From the NCBI GenBank assembly GCA_016710635.1, contig JADJVL010000003.1, positions 248,001 through 312,000 of the forward strand: a stretch of 64,000 bases of DNA. The letters are read 5' to 3'. This DNA comes from Holophagaceae bacterium (GTDB lineage Bacteria; Acidobacteriota; Holophagae; Holophagales; Holophagaceae). Shown here one piece after another: positions 44,738 to 53,430 of this stretch (positions are counted from its first letter, which is position 1; every line of letters starts with the position of its first letter). The notes beneath the pieces were generated by a model that saw only the letters and a program-made list of their open reading frames with translations, made no database searches and had not been told where the DNA came from. Position numbers and translations under genes: made by a program.

Positions 44738-47206
44738 TCAGTCCTTTTTCGGGGGCTCGGCCTTCTTCGCGTCTCCGCCGCCGAAGAGCCGCTTCCAGAA
44801 GCCGGGCTTCTTTTCCGGGGCCTTGGGCTTTTCGGGCTCGAGGGGCACCGCGGCGGGGCCGACCTTCACCTTGGGCACCAGCTTCACCGGATTGGGCAGT
44901 TCGGTGCCCGCGTCCAGGGTCCCGGTCCACTCCTGGAAGCCTTCGTGGGCCAGCCGCACCTGGTGGGCCAGGTTCAGGGGTACCGGCACGCCCTCCAGGG
45001 GCGTCACGCCGATCTGCTTGCCATCGAGGAAGACCATGGCCCCCGCGGGCTCGCTGTGCACCGAGAGCCGGAGGATCCTGACCTTCAGCGGAATGGGGTT
45101 GGGCACGGGCTTGGCGGGCTCGAGGCGGGCGCTCCACTCCTCGTAACCCTTCAGCCTGAGGGTCAGGACCTGGTTGGCGGCGCTGGTGATCTCCAGTTCC
45201 CGGGGTGTGCGGCCCCGGGGCGTGCCATTGAGGCTGATCTCCGCGCCCGAGGGTTCCGAAACGATCATCGCCTTGAAGTTGACCGGCGTGAGGACCACGG
45301 GGTCCGGCAGAGGGATGTCCTTGTCGAGGGTGATGACGCTGTCGGCGAAGCCCTTCATCCGCAGGGTCAGCACCTGGCGGCCCGTGCTGGGGACCTGGAA
45401 GTCCGCGAGGGGCGTCACGCCCTTCGAGACCTCGTTCAACAGCACTTCCGCGCCGGCGGGATCCGTCCGTACGGCGGTGGACCAGGGCAGCCCTTCCAGG
45501 ACGACCTCCACGGAGGTCTCGTCGGGCTTCAGCTCCCGGGTGAGGGGCACGAAGCCCTGCAGCTCGAACTTCAGCACCGCAGCCTTCCCCCGGATCTTCG
45601 CCTGGGACAGGGGCGTCGTCCCGAGGAACTGGCCGAACAGATGGACCGTCGCGCCGCTCGGGGTGGAGCTGATGTCCACGCGCCGGGATGCGGGCAGGAG
45701 CTTGGACCCGGCGAAGCCCAGGAGGAGCGCCGCGACCAGGCCAAGGAGCCACCCGGTCCGGCCCCCCTTGCGGGGTTCGGCCTTCGCAGGCCCAGGTTCG
45801 AGCAGGGTGTTGGACCGCAATTCCGGCTTGGCCTTGCGCCCGGCCGCGGGCGGGCCCTGGGCAGGCTCCTCGATGGGTGGCAGCGGGCCGCTCGGTTCCG
45901 GTTGGATCCGGGCCCCGGGCACGGGCGTGGGTTCGGGTTCCGTCAAGCGCCCGGAACCCGTCAACCGACTTTCGTCGCCGTGGCCGAGGAAGAGGTTCGC
46001 CGCCCAGGAATCGCTGTCCTCCAGGAGGGCCGCCGCCGCCAGGGAGGCCGCGTCGTCGTGCACGGGCGCTTTCACAGGCTCGGCGGCCGGCGCCGGCTCC
46101 AGGTCGTCCTCGGAAACCACGGGTCTTTCGAAGAACAGGGTCGAGGGCAGGTCCGCCGGCGCGGGCGTGGCCTCAACGGTGGCCGGGAGCGCTTCCGGCT
46201 CCGGTTGCACGTCGAGTTCGGCCTCGGGTTCGAGGGGCTCGATGGAGGTGGTCGCCAGCGGCGAGTGAGTGGGGTTGGGCGTCGGTTCCGCCGTATCCAT
46301 CCCGAAAGGCCCGCTCGTCTTCACGCCGCTCAGGGTGCCGCCGCCGAAGCTGTCGTCGCCTTCGATGAGGTTGTGGAGCCGGGCGCGGAATTCGGGGGCG
46401 ACGGGCAGGGCGTCGCAGAGCGCCAGCATGAAGGCGGGCAGGTCCTCGTAGCGGTCCGCCGGATCCTTCATGAAGGCCTTGGCGAAGACCAGCTGCAGGT
46501 TCAGGTCGATGTCCTCGGGAAAGGCCGGCGCCTCGTGGACGATGCGGTAGAGGGTCGACCCGACGCTGGAACCCTGGAAGGGCAGCCGCCCGGTGAACAT
46601 CTCGAAGGCGGTGACGGCGAAGGCGTAGCGGTCCGTGGCGGGGGACGCGTCCCCGCCGGTCAGCAGCTCCGGCGCGGTGTAGGAAGGCGTCCCGAAGACC
46701 ATCCCGGCCTGGGTGAGCCGGCTGTCCCCGCCCCGGGCGATGCCGAAGTCCATCAGCTTCAGGCGGCCGTCCCGGCGCACCAGCATGTTCTCGGGCTTCA
46801 CGTCGCGGTGGACGATGCCCGCCTCCGCGGCGGACTGGAGGGCGGCCATGGCCTGGACCAGGAGCCTCAGGCCCACCTCCGGCGCGAGGCCATGGCGGCT
46901 GAGGCTGGCCAGGCTCGCCCCGTCGATGTACTCCATGGCGAGGAAGGGCCCCATGGCGGGATCCACGCCCACGTCGTAGACCGTGATGATGTTCGGGTGG
47001 TTCAGGCGGGCGCTGATCTCCGCCTCGCGCTTGAAGCGCTCCATGGTGGATTCCAGCTCGTCGCCGCCGCCCCCGTCCCGCATGGTCTTGATGGCCACGG
47101 GACGCTTCAGCAGGGGATCCTGGGCCAGGTAGACCACGCCCATGGCGCCCCGCCCCAGTACGCGCTGGATCACGTAGCGACCAATGCTGTGGGGATCTTG
47201 GGCCAT
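44738..47206 (-). CDS. Ser/Thr protein kinase with PEGA repeats
   Basis: 822 aa. Kinase domain ~10-270: GRGAMGVVYLA (P-loop), VAIKTM, IVHRDVKPENMLV, LKLMDFGIA, YTAPELL, all catalytic residues present. An acidic Pro-rich linker (~310-495), one TM helix (~508-528; WLLGLVAALLLGFAGSKLL), then four extracytoplasmic PEGA domains: ISSTPSGATVHLFGQFLG, VRTDPAGAEVLLNEVSKG, VSEPSGAEISLNGTPRGR and VHSEPAGAMVFLDGKQIG. A lysine/proline-rich tail ends it. A transmembrane kinase whose outer PEGA part may sense the cell wall. Start: MAQDPHS at 47206; an in-frame Met lies upstream at 47272. Confidence 0.9.
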   Translation of the reverse strand: MAQDPHSIGRYVIQRVLGRGAMGVVYLAQDPLLKRPVAIKTMRDGGGGDELESTMERFKREAEISARLNHPNIITVYDVGVDPAMGPFLAMEYIDGASLASLSRHGLAPEVGLRLLVQAMAALQSAAEAGIVHRDVKPENMLVRRDGRLKLMDFGIARGGDSRLTQAGMVFGTPSYTAPELLTGGDASPATDRYAFAVTAFEMFTGRLPFQGSSVGSTLYRIVHEAPAFPEDIDLNLQLVFAKAFMKDPADRYEDLPAFMLALCDALPVAPEFRARLHNLIEGDDSFGGGTLSGVKTSGPFGMDTAEPTPNPTHSPLATTSIEPLEPEAELDVQPEPEALPATVEATPAPADLPSTLFFERPVVSEDDLEPAPAAEPVKAPVHDDAASLAAAALLEDSDSWAANLFLGHGDESRLTGSGRLTEPEPTPVPGARIQPEPSGPLPPIEEPAQGPPAAGRKAKPELRSNTLLEPGPAKAEPRKGGRTGWLLGLVAALLLGFAGSKLLPASRRVDISSTPSGATVHLFGQFLGTTPLSQAKIRGKAAVLKFELQGFVPLTRELKPDETSVEVVLEGLPWSTAVRTDPAGAEVLLNEVSKGVTPLADFQVPSTGRQVLTLRMKGFADSVITLDKDIPLPDPVVLTPVNFKAMIVSEPSGAEISLNGTPRGRTPRELEITSAANQVLTLRLKGYEEWSARLEPAKPVPNPIPLKVRILRLSVHSEPAGAMVFLDGKQIGVTPLEGVPVPLNLAHQVRLAHEGFQEWTGTLDAGTELPNPVKLVPKVKVGPAAVPLEPEKPKAPEKKPGFWKRLFGGGDAKKAEPPKKD

Positions 47207-47355
47207 GGGTGAGGGCTCTGTGCGGCGGTCTCCGGAAGGGGAGGCGCGCATCCTGGGGAAGTGGAAGGTCAATGGTAATGCACCGGGGCCCTGGGAAGAA
47301 ATGCCGGGAGCGTGTCCGTCCGCGAATGGGTAGGATTTAAGGTTCTGGAGAAACC

Positions 47356-48951
47356 ATGCTCTCGGTCCAAAACGTCACCATGCGCTACGGCGCCAAGATC
47401 CTCTTCGAGGACGTGACCACCACGTTCAACCCCGGTCGCCGCTACGGTCTCACGGGCCCCAACGGGGCCGGGAAGACCACCTTCATGAAGATCCTGGCGG
47501 GGGAGCTGGAGGAACAGACCGGCACCGTGCAGCGCCCCCGCCGGATGGGCATCCTCCGCCAGGACCAGTTCGCCTTCGACGCCTTCCGGGTCATCGACAC
47601 GGTGATCATGGGCAACCGTCCCCTCTGGGAGGCCCTGCTGGAGCGGGATGCCATCTACGCGAAGCCGGAGATGACCGACGAGGACGGCATCCGCGTCGCG
47701 GAGCTGGAGGGCGTGGTGGGCTTCGAGGACGGCTACACCGCCGAGAGCGACGCCGCCGTGCTCCTGGACGGCCTGGACATCCCCGAAAGCCTCCACGACC
47801 GGAAGATGAGCGAGCTGCAGGGCGGCCAGAAGGTGCGGGTGCTGCTGGCCCAGGCCCTCTTCGGGAATCCCGGCGCCCTGCTCCTGGACGAGCCCACCAA
47901 CCACCTGGACCTGGACTCCATCCACTGGCTGGAGGAGTTCCTGGGGCGCTACCAGGGCACGGTGATCGTCATCTCCCACGACCGCCACTTTCTGAACAAC
48001 GTCTGCACCCACATCGCCGACATCGACTACCAGACCATCATCCAGTACACCGGCGGCTACGACGACATGGTGATGCAGAAGACCCAGCTGCGCTCCCGTA
48101 TCGAGGGGGAGAACGCCCAGCGGGAAAAGAAGATCGCCCAGCTCAACGAGTTCATCGCGCGCTTCGCCGCGGGCACCCGCTCCAGCCAGGTGAACAGCCG
48201 CCGCAAGGAGGTCGAGCGCCTGGCCCCCGGCGAGCTGGCCCGCAGCAACATCCAGCGGCCCTTCATCAAGTTCGAGCAGAAGCGGCCCTCGGGCCGCCAC
48301 GCCCTGGAATTCCAGCACGTCCGCAAGGGCTACGGGGACGTCCAGGTCATCAAGGATTTCAGCGCCAATGTGCCCCGGGGCGAACGGGTCGCCATCATGG
48401 GCCGCAACGGCATGGGCAAGAGCACCCTGCTGAACGCGCTCCTGGCCAACGCGCCGGGGGTCACCGAACCCTACGTCTCCATCGACTCGGGCGAGGTGCG
48501 CTGGGGCCATGAGGCCAATGTGGGCTACTTCGCCCAGGACTTCCGCGAGTCCATCCCCAAGGGCTGGACCATGACCGACTGGCTGCGCCAGTTCGATCCC
48601 GACGCCACCGTGGAGCAGATCCGCGGGGTGCTGGGCCAGATGCTGTTCCGCGGCGAGGAGGGCACGAAGAAGACCGAGGTCCTCAGCGGCGGCGAGGCCT
48701 GCCGGCTGATGTTCTGCAAGCTCATGCTGCAGAAGCCGAACGTCCTGGTGCTGGACGAGCCCACCAACCACCTCGACCTGGAGGCGGTCATCGCCCTGAA
48801 CACGTGCCTGCAGCGCTACGAGGGGACGCTCCTGCTGGTGACCCACGACGAGGACCTCATCGACGAGGTCGCCACCCGCATCTGGCACTTCGAAGGCGGA
48901 CGCATCGAGGACTTCCAGGGCACCTACTCGGAGTACCTCGCGAATGCCTGA
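47356..48951 (+). CDS. ybiT: ABC-F ribosome-associated ATPase, YbiT type
   Basis: 531 aa with two ABC domains and no membrane part. First: GLTGPNGAGKTTFMKILAGE, RQDQFAFDAFRVIDTVIMGN, SELQGGQKVRVLLAQALFG, LLLDEPTNHLDLDSIHWLEE. P-site linker ~245-300. Second: AIMGRNGMGKSTLLNALLA, VLSGGEACRLMFCKLMLQKP, VLVLDEPTNHLDLEAVIALN. Opening (LSVQNVTMRYGAKILFEDVT) and length agree with E. coli YbiT. The first signature reads LQGGQ in place of LSGGQ. Acts on stalled or starting ribosomes. Ends at a strong terminator. Confidence 0.9.
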   Translation: MLSVQNVTMRYGAKILFEDVTTTFNPGRRYGLTGPNGAGKTTFMKILAGELEEQTGTVQRPRRMGILRQDQFAFDAFRVIDTVIMGNRPLWEALLERDAIYAKPEMTDEDGIRVAELEGVVGFEDGYTAESDAAVLLDGLDIPESLHDRKMSELQGGQKVRVLLAQALFGNPGALLLDEPTNHLDLDSIHWLEEFLGRYQGTVIVISHDRHFLNNVCTHIADIDYQTIIQYTGGYDDMVMQKTQLRSRIEGENAQREKKIAQLNEFIARFAAGTRSSQVNSRRKEVERLAPGELARSNIQRPFIKFEQKRPSGRHALEFQHVRKGYGDVQVIKDFSANVPRGERVAIMGRNGMGKSTLLNALLANAPGVTEPYVSIDSGEVRWGHEANVGYFAQDFRESIPKGWTMTDWLRQFDPDATVEQIRGVLGQMLFRGEEGTKKTEVLSGGEACRLMFCKLMLQKPNVLVLDEPTNHLDLEAVIALNTCLQRYEGTLLLVTHDEDLIDEVATRIWHFEGGRIEDFQGTYSEYLANA

Positions 48952-48978
48952 GGACGCGGCGCGCGGCGCCGTCCGGAC

Positions 48979-49010
48979 ATGAAAAGGGCCCCTCGCGGGG
49001 CCCTTTTCAT
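48979..49010. terminator. Bidirectional terminator between ybiT and OmpA gene
   Basis: ATGAAAAGGGCCCC (48979-48992), loop TCGC, and GGGGCCCTTTTCAT (48997-49010): perfect 14-bp stem with a TTTT in the 3' arm on either strand. It serves both convergent genes. Confidence 0.85.
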
Positions 49011-49024
49011 GGAAGCGGGAAGGG

Positions 49025-50431
49025 TTACTGCTTCTTCTCGGCGGCGGGCGCCTTGGGGGCGGCGGCCTTGGGGGCGGGAGCCTCGGCGGCGGGGGCGGCG
49101 GGAGCGGCCTCGGCCTTCTTGACGCGGCGCAGGATGGAGTGGTCGAGGGCCGTTTCCATCTTGGAGGTGATGCGGTACTTCGTGCCGGACTTCAGGCCCA
49201 CTTCGGCGCGGCGGTTGGCGGCCTGGCCATCGCGGGTCTTGTTGTCACCCACGGGCTCTTCGAAGTTGCGGCCGGTGACGGCGTCCTTCGGAACCTCGAC
49301 GCCCTGCTCCTTGAGGATGCGGGCGAGGGTCGCGGCGCGGCGCTCGGAGAGGCGCTGGTTGTAGCCCTTGGGGCCGCGGCTGTCGGTGTGGCCGGTCACG
49401 GTGAGGGCGGAACCCTCGACCTTGCCCTTGTACTTGGCGGTCCACTGCTTCACCACTTCCATGGATTTGCCAGGCAGGGTGTTCTTGTTGGTGCCGAAGC
49501 GGGCGACCAGACCTTCGATGTCGATGTACTCGGGCTCGGCGGGCTTCACCGGAGCCGGGGCCGGCGCGGGAGCGGCCTCGGGGGCCGGGGCGGGCGCAGG
49601 GGCCGGAGCCGGGGTCGGCTCGGGGGCCGGGGCGGGCGCGGGGGCCGGAGCCGGCAGGGGGGCGGGAGCGGAGGCGTAGCTGGAGCCGCAGCTGGACTGG
49701 CCGAAGCGCAGGCCGCCGACGAGGGCCACCTGGCCCGTGGGGAAGTGGCCGCGGGTCAGGCTCTCAGGACCCTGGGTGCGCTGGCGCACGCCACCGGGGT
49801 AGCGGTTCGTGAGGGCGACGAGGTCCTGGTAGTAGTTCACGCTGTTGACTTCAACGCTGCCGAAGGGCGCGGCGACTTCGAGGCCCAGGAACGGCGACAT
49901 GTTGGAACCGCGGTTCCAGACGTAGCGGCCCATGATGCGGCCCCAGGCGCGCCACTCGGACTCCTTCGTGGGGGTGCCATGGCCGTCGTTGCCGGAGGTG
50001 GCTTCGATGTAGTCCTTGCGGCCGTCGATGCCGAGGCCGAACTGCCAGGAGCTGTCCTGCTTGCCGAGGCGCAGCATGGCGCCGACGATGCCCTGGGACT
50101 TGTGCTTCATGTCCCAGTTGCTGTCGTAACCGGTCTTGATGTCGCTCTCGGCGCGCATGCCGGCGGAGAACTGGAGGGCGCCCCAGCTCCAGCACCAGGG
50201 CTCGATGGAGATGCGGCCGTGGATGCCGGTGGAAGGATCGGTGCCGATCTGGAAGGTGCTGACGGGGCCCTGGACGGTGGCCTTGTCGTAGCTCATGGAG
50301 TCGATACCCAGCTGGACTTCCCAGGGCCAGAAACCAGAGCCGTTGGATTTGGACTGGGCGTGAGCCGCTGTCGGCATCAGCAAGCCGGCGGTGGTGGTCA
50401 GCGGAAGAATCCAGTGTTTGATGGATGCCAT
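49025..50431 (-). CDS. OmpA-family outer-membrane protein
   Basis: 468 aa. AAGGAGG precedes the ATG at 50431. Signal peptide MASIKHWILPLTTTAGLLMP up to AHAQ. Residues ~28-245 look like a beta-barrel (QLGIDSMSYDKATVQGPVST; FGLGIDGRKDYIEATSG). A long (P/A/E)n linker (~250-305) leads to the OmpA peptidoglycan-binding domain (~310-420): VTGHTDSRGPKGYNQRLSER and GRNFEEPVGDNKTRDGQAAN. An A/P/K-rich tail of ~35 residues follows, uncommon in the family. An abundant structural protein linking outer membrane and wall, in keeping with its strong signals. Confidence 0.9.
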   Translation of the reverse strand: MASIKHWILPLTTTAGLLMPTAAHAQSKSNGSGFWPWEVQLGIDSMSYDKATVQGPVSTFQIGTDPSTGIHGRISIEPWCWSWGALQFSAGMRAESDIKTGYDSNWDMKHKSQGIVGAMLRLGKQDSSWQFGLGIDGRKDYIEATSGNDGHGTPTKESEWRAWGRIMGRYVWNRGSNMSPFLGLEVAAPFGSVEVNSVNYYQDLVALTNRYPGGVRQRTQGPESLTRGHFPTGQVALVGGLRFGQSSCGSSYASAPAPLPAPAPAPAPAPEPTPAPAPAPAPAPEAAPAPAPAPVKPAEPEYIDIEGLVARFGTNKNTLPGKSMEVVKQWTAKYKGKVEGSALTVTGHTDSRGPKGYNQRLSERRAATLARILKEQGVEVPKDAVTGRNFEEPVGDNKTRDGQAANRRAEVGLKSGTKYRITSKMETALDHSILRRVKKAEAAPAAPAAEAPAPKAAAPKAPAAEKKQ

Positions 50432-50759
50432 GAAGCGCCTCCTTGGTAAGAAACTGTGATGGGATGAAGAATAGCCGTGTCGCGAATCAAGGACAACTGC
50501 AAGGGGTAGCTGACTTTGGAGAAAGGTTGAAGCTCGGACCATGAGGCGCGACCCAATGGTATGAAATTCAACAGAGGTTGCAATGATTTCTTGGGAACCT
50601 TTCCGAGAATTGACCCAGGCCACGGACTGCACCCCTAGAAATAAACGACCTTACCCAGCCAAAAGAAAGTCTTGGGCCCACCCTGGAGATCCCCCGGCGG
50701 AGGCTCGCCGGACCCAGAAAGGGCGGACCCGGGCCCAAGCTCCAGAGCCTTCCTGCCCC
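50432..50759. other. Intergenic region between OmpA gene and tRNA
   Basis: 328 bases, less GC-rich than the genes. The first part holds the OmpA leader and promoter; the rest (about 50500-50759) holds nothing I recognise. Confidence 0.5.
50468..50496 (-). promoter_or_regulatory. Likely promoter of the OmpA gene
   Basis: On the minus strand TTGTCC (50496-50491) and TATTCT (50473-50468) are 17 bases apart, giving a start near 50461 and a ~30-base leader to the ATG at 50431, which contains AAGGAGG. Confidence 0.5.
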
Positions 50760-50836
50760 TGGTGGCCCCGATGCGATTTGAACGCACGACCTGTCGCTTA
50801 GGAGGCGACTGCTCTATCCAACTGAGCTACGGGACC
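50760..50836 (-). tRNA. tRNA-Arg (CCT)
   Basis: Full cloverleaf on the minus strand: acceptor GGTCCCG pairs with CGGGGCC; D arm TAGCTCAGTTGGATAGAGCA; anticodon stem GTCGC/GCGAC with loop CTCCTAA, anticodon CCT (reads AGG); T arm GGTCGTGCGTTCAAATC. Discriminator A and an encoded CCA (50762-50760). No integrase or duplicated 3' end beside it. Confidence 0.95.
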
Positions 50837-50944
50837 TTCCAGGGAAGCTCCAGCTTACCGCAAACCCAGCGCCAGCGGCCCCTGGACGGGATCCCGACCG
50901 CGTTCCGGCACGCCCGTGCGAGGCACCCTTACACTCGGAAGGAC

Positions 50945-51493
50945 ATGGCCACGCCCCCCGCCTCCATCCTTCTCCTTCACGGCCTCGGCGGCAGCGGCGA
51001 GGGTTCGGTGCGACTGCTGGAGGAGGCCCTGCGGGCCCGGGGCTGGACGGACGCGGCCTATCTCCGGCCCACCTTGGCGGCGGTCCACCGCGTGGAACCG
51101 GAGCGGGCCGGCGAAGCGCGCTTCCATCAGGCCCGGGAAGAACTGGAGGCCTACCTGCAGGGGCGGGTGCCCGCGCTCACCCTGGGATTCAGCTTCGGCG
51201 GGCTGCTGGCCGCCTTCGCACCGTCGCCGCGCCGCCTGGCGGTCTGCAGCCCCTGGCACAGGCTCCCCGCGGACGCCCTCGCAAGGGCGGCGGCCCGGCC
51301 GGGCTGGGCGGTGCTGCAGGGCGGGCGCGACGCGGTGGTGCCCGCGGATGCGAGCCTTGGCGCCCTGCCGGCGAGCGTGCCGCGCACCCTCGATCCCGAA
51401 GGCGACCACGCCTTCGACGGCTGGATGCTCCGCATCGCCCTTTGGACCCAGGCGGCCTGGATCGCCCCGGAGCGTGGTTCCAACGAAGGGTGA
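50945..51493 (+). CDS. Alpha/beta hydrolase-like protein
   Basis: 182 aa. Opening ILLLHGLGGSGEGSVRLLEE (oxyanion-side HG), nucleophile elbow LTLGFSFGGLLAAF (G-x-S-x-G), Asp in VLQGGRDAVVPADASLG and His in PEGDHAFDG give a complete triad. Short, YqiA/BioH-like size. Substrate unknown. It ends at a hairpin shared with the convergent HU gene. Confidence 0.8.
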   Translation: MATPPASILLLHGLGGSGEGSVRLLEEALRARGWTDAAYLRPTLAAVHRVEPERAGEARFHQAREELEAYLQGRVPALTLGFSFGGLLAAFAPSPRRLAVCSPWHRLPADALARAAARPGWAVLQGGRDAVVPADASLGALPASVPRTLDPEGDHAFDGWMLRIALWTQAAWIAPERGSNEG

Positions 51494-51502
51494 TCCCGGA
51501 TC

Positions 51503-51533
51503 AAAAAAAGATGGGAGCCTTTCGGCTCCCATC
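51503..51533 (-). terminator. Rho-independent terminator of the HU gene
   Basis: On the minus strand GATGGGAGCC, loop GAAA, GGCTCCCATC, then seven T residues (51509-51503). It lies 24 bases after the HU stop. Confidence 0.9.
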
Positions 51534-51556
51534 CCCTTGGGTGAAGACTTTCGAGA

Positions 51557-51847
51557 CTACTTCTTCTTCGCGGACTTCTTCATGGCCGCGCCGGCCTTGA
51601 AGCCGACGGACTTGGAAGCGGCGATCTTGATGGCGGCGCCGGTCTGGGGATTGCGGCCGGTGCGGGCCTTGCGCTCCTTGCAGGAGAAGGTGCCGAAGCC
51701 GAAGACGCTGACCTTGCCGCCGGAGAGGGCGGTCTTGCCGATCGTCTCGAAAACGTCGCCCAGGGCGTCGTAGGCCTTCGCCTTGGACACGTCCAGGGAT
51801 TCGGCCAGCTTGTCGGCCAGGTCGCGGAGGGAGATGGAGTCAGCCAT
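51557..51847 (-). CDS. hup: DNA-binding protein HU
   Basis: 96 aa. Histone-like HU/IHF fold: LADKLAESLDVSKAKAYDAL, then GGKVSVFGFGTFSCKERKAR and the DNA-arm motif TGRNPQTGAAIKI. A Lys-rich tail (AAMKKSAKKK) extends it. Binds and bends DNA non-specifically in the nucleoid. AAGGAG-like leader (CCAAGGAGCCTTC) before the ATG. Confidence 0.95.
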   Translation of the reverse strand: MADSISLRDLADKLAESLDVSKAKAYDALGDVFETIGKTALSGGKVSVFGFGTFSCKERKARTGRNPQTGAAIKIAASKSVGFKAGAAMKKSAKKK

Positions 51848-51990
51848 GAAGGCTCCTTGGATGGTGGGGTTTGGGGGATCTTAGCCCAATCTCCGGCAAG
51901 TGGGCTATGCCCCCGGCCACTTTCTGCAAAGCAAGCCTTGGCGGACGGGACCCCGGCGGGTCCGGGCCGGACCCGCGGCACCCCGAACGG

Positions 51991-52431
51991 CTAGACCCCT
52001 TCCAGTTCCAGCGGCTCCCACTTCACGCCGTAGTGGCCGAGGATCGCGTCCCGCTCCTCCCGCTCCTGCTCGCCGATGCTGCGGTAGGGATGGCCGAAGA
52101 CGACCCGGCGCACGCCGCGGCGCACCAGGGCCCGGGTGCAGCCCAGGCAGGGCTCGTGGGTGACGTAGGCCACGGCGATGGGGCCGTCGCAGAAGCCCAG
52201 GGCGTTCTCCTCGGCGTGGCTGGTGTGCAGGCACCGCCGGCCTTCGTGGCAGGTTTCCGGGGTGCAGTGGGGCATGCCCGGCAGGGCGCCGTTGAAGCCG
52301 GCGGCGGCGATGCCGCCGTCGGCCCGGAGCAGCACCGAGCCCACCTTCAGGCGGCAGCAGGTGCCCAGGCGGCTCAGCTCGAAAGCCATGCGGAGGAACA
52401 CTTCGTCTTTCAGGGCGGCGCGGACGGTCAT
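51991..52431 (-). CDS. dCMP deaminase (ComEB-type)
   Basis: 146 aa. Zinc and catalytic motifs of cytidine/deoxycytidylate deaminases: HAEENAL (His ligand and catalytic Glu) and PCLGC (two Cys ligands). RLKVGSVLLRADGGIAAAGF and NGALPGMPHC are typical of dCMP deaminase, and the cluster of Cys/His at C-x-x-E-x-C-H-E-G-R-R-C may bind a second zinc. It makes dUMP for thymidylate synthesis. 9 bases after the reductase gene stop. Confidence 0.9.
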   Translation of the reverse strand: MTVRAALKDEVFLRMAFELSRLGTCCRLKVGSVLLRADGGIAAAGFNGALPGMPHCTPETCHEGRRCLHTSHAEENALGFCDGPIAVAYVTHEPCLGCTRALVRRGVRRVVFGHPYRSIGEQEREERDAILGHYGVKWEPLELEGV

Positions 52432-52440
52432 CCAGCGATC

Positions 52441-53430
52441 TTAGCGGGCCTCGCTGGAGAGCAGGACCTTCCCGCCGCGGCCCGTGGCCTCCACGGCCTG
52501 GATGGCCTGGACGAAGGCCTCCAGGGGGAAGACCGCCGCCACCGGAGGCGCGATCCGGCCCGCGGCCATTTCGGCGAGGAGGTCCGCCAGCACCGCGGCC
52601 CGGGCCGCCTTGGGCATCCGGGCCTTCCAGTCCGTGAGCCAGAAGCCGCGCAGGGTGAGGGTCTTGAAGATCATCTGGCCCCCGGGCACCACGAGGGGTT
52701 CCATGGAAAGGGCGCCGTAGACCAGCAGGGTGCCCCCCCGCCGGAGCAGCATGGCGACTTCGCCGCCGAGGCTGCCGCCCACCGCATCCACCGCAGCGGT
52801 GGCGCCGCCCTTGGGCAGCAGGGCCGCCGCCCGGTCCAGCCAGGCGGGGTCCGCGGTGTTCAGGGCGGGTCCCGCGCCTTCGGCCTCCAGTTCCGCCGCC
52901 AGGTCGTCCCGGCGCACCAGACTCAGCACCTGGAAGCCCTTGAGCCGGGCGATCTGCAGGACGCAGCGGCCCACGGCGGAACCGCTGGCGGTCTGCACCA
53001 GCCAGTCGCCGGGCCCCAGCTTCAGGTCCTCCACGCACATCAGCCAGGCCGTCAGCGGGTTCACGATCACCTGGCAGGCCGCTTCGTCCGACAGGCCGTC
53101 CGGGATGGCCACCAGATTGTCCACGGGAGTCACCAGGAGGTCCGCCCAGGTGCCCTGGGCGCCGAGGGGCACCGCCCGCTGGCCGAGGGCGAAATCCGTC
53201 ACCCCCGGACCGAGGGCGTCGACGATGCCGAGGCCTTCCAGGCCGGCGGTGGCGGGCAGATCCGGCCGCCGGCCGTAGACCCCTTTCACCTGGAGCAGGT
53301 CCGAGGGATTGATGGGGCGCAGGGTCATCCGCAGGCGCACTTCCCCGGGCCCCGGCTGGGGATCCGGGAGGTGCTGCAGGCGCAGCGTCGCGGCGGGTTC
53401 GCCCAGGGACTCGAATCGCAAGGCTCTCAT
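52441..53430 (-). CDS. Zinc-free MDR oxidoreductase (MECR/quinone-reductase-like)
   Basis: 329 aa. GroES-like N-terminal domain (RLRMTLRPINPSDLLQVKGV) without the catalytic zinc ligands, and a Rossmann domain opening WLVQTASGSAVGRCVLQIAR, the A-x-x-S-x-V-G form typical of trans-2-enoyl-CoA reductases (MECR/ETR1), followed by GGATAAVDAVGGSLGGEV. Likely NADPH-dependent; fatty-acid role inferred only from the family. Its ATG overlaps the stop of the DUF gene upstream (ATGA). Confidence 0.8.
   Translation of the reverse strand: MRALRFESLGEPAATLRLQHLPDPQPGPGEVRLRMTLRPINPSDLLQVKGVYGRRPDLPATAGLEGLGIVDALGPGVTDFALGQRAVPLGAQGTWADLLVTPVDNLVAIPDGLSDEAACQVIVNPLTAWLMCVEDLKLGPGDWLVQTASGSAVGRCVLQIARLKGFQVLSLVRRDDLAAELEAEGAGPALNTADPAWLDRAAALLPKGGATAAVDAVGGSLGGEVAMLLRRGGTLLVYGALSMEPLVVPGGQMIFKTLTLRGFWLTDWKARMPKAARAAVLADLLAEMAAGRIAPPVAAVFPLEAFVQAIQAVEATGRGGKVLLSSEAR

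Noticed and set aside
49555..49680. Tandem (GCC/GGG)-rich repeat, possible repeat array
   Set aside because: It codes for the Pro/Ala/Glu linker of the OmpA protein; low-complexity coding, not a separate element.
50760..50836. tRNA-Arg as an integration site
   Set aside because: No integrase, no repeated tRNA 3' end and ordinary genes on both sides.
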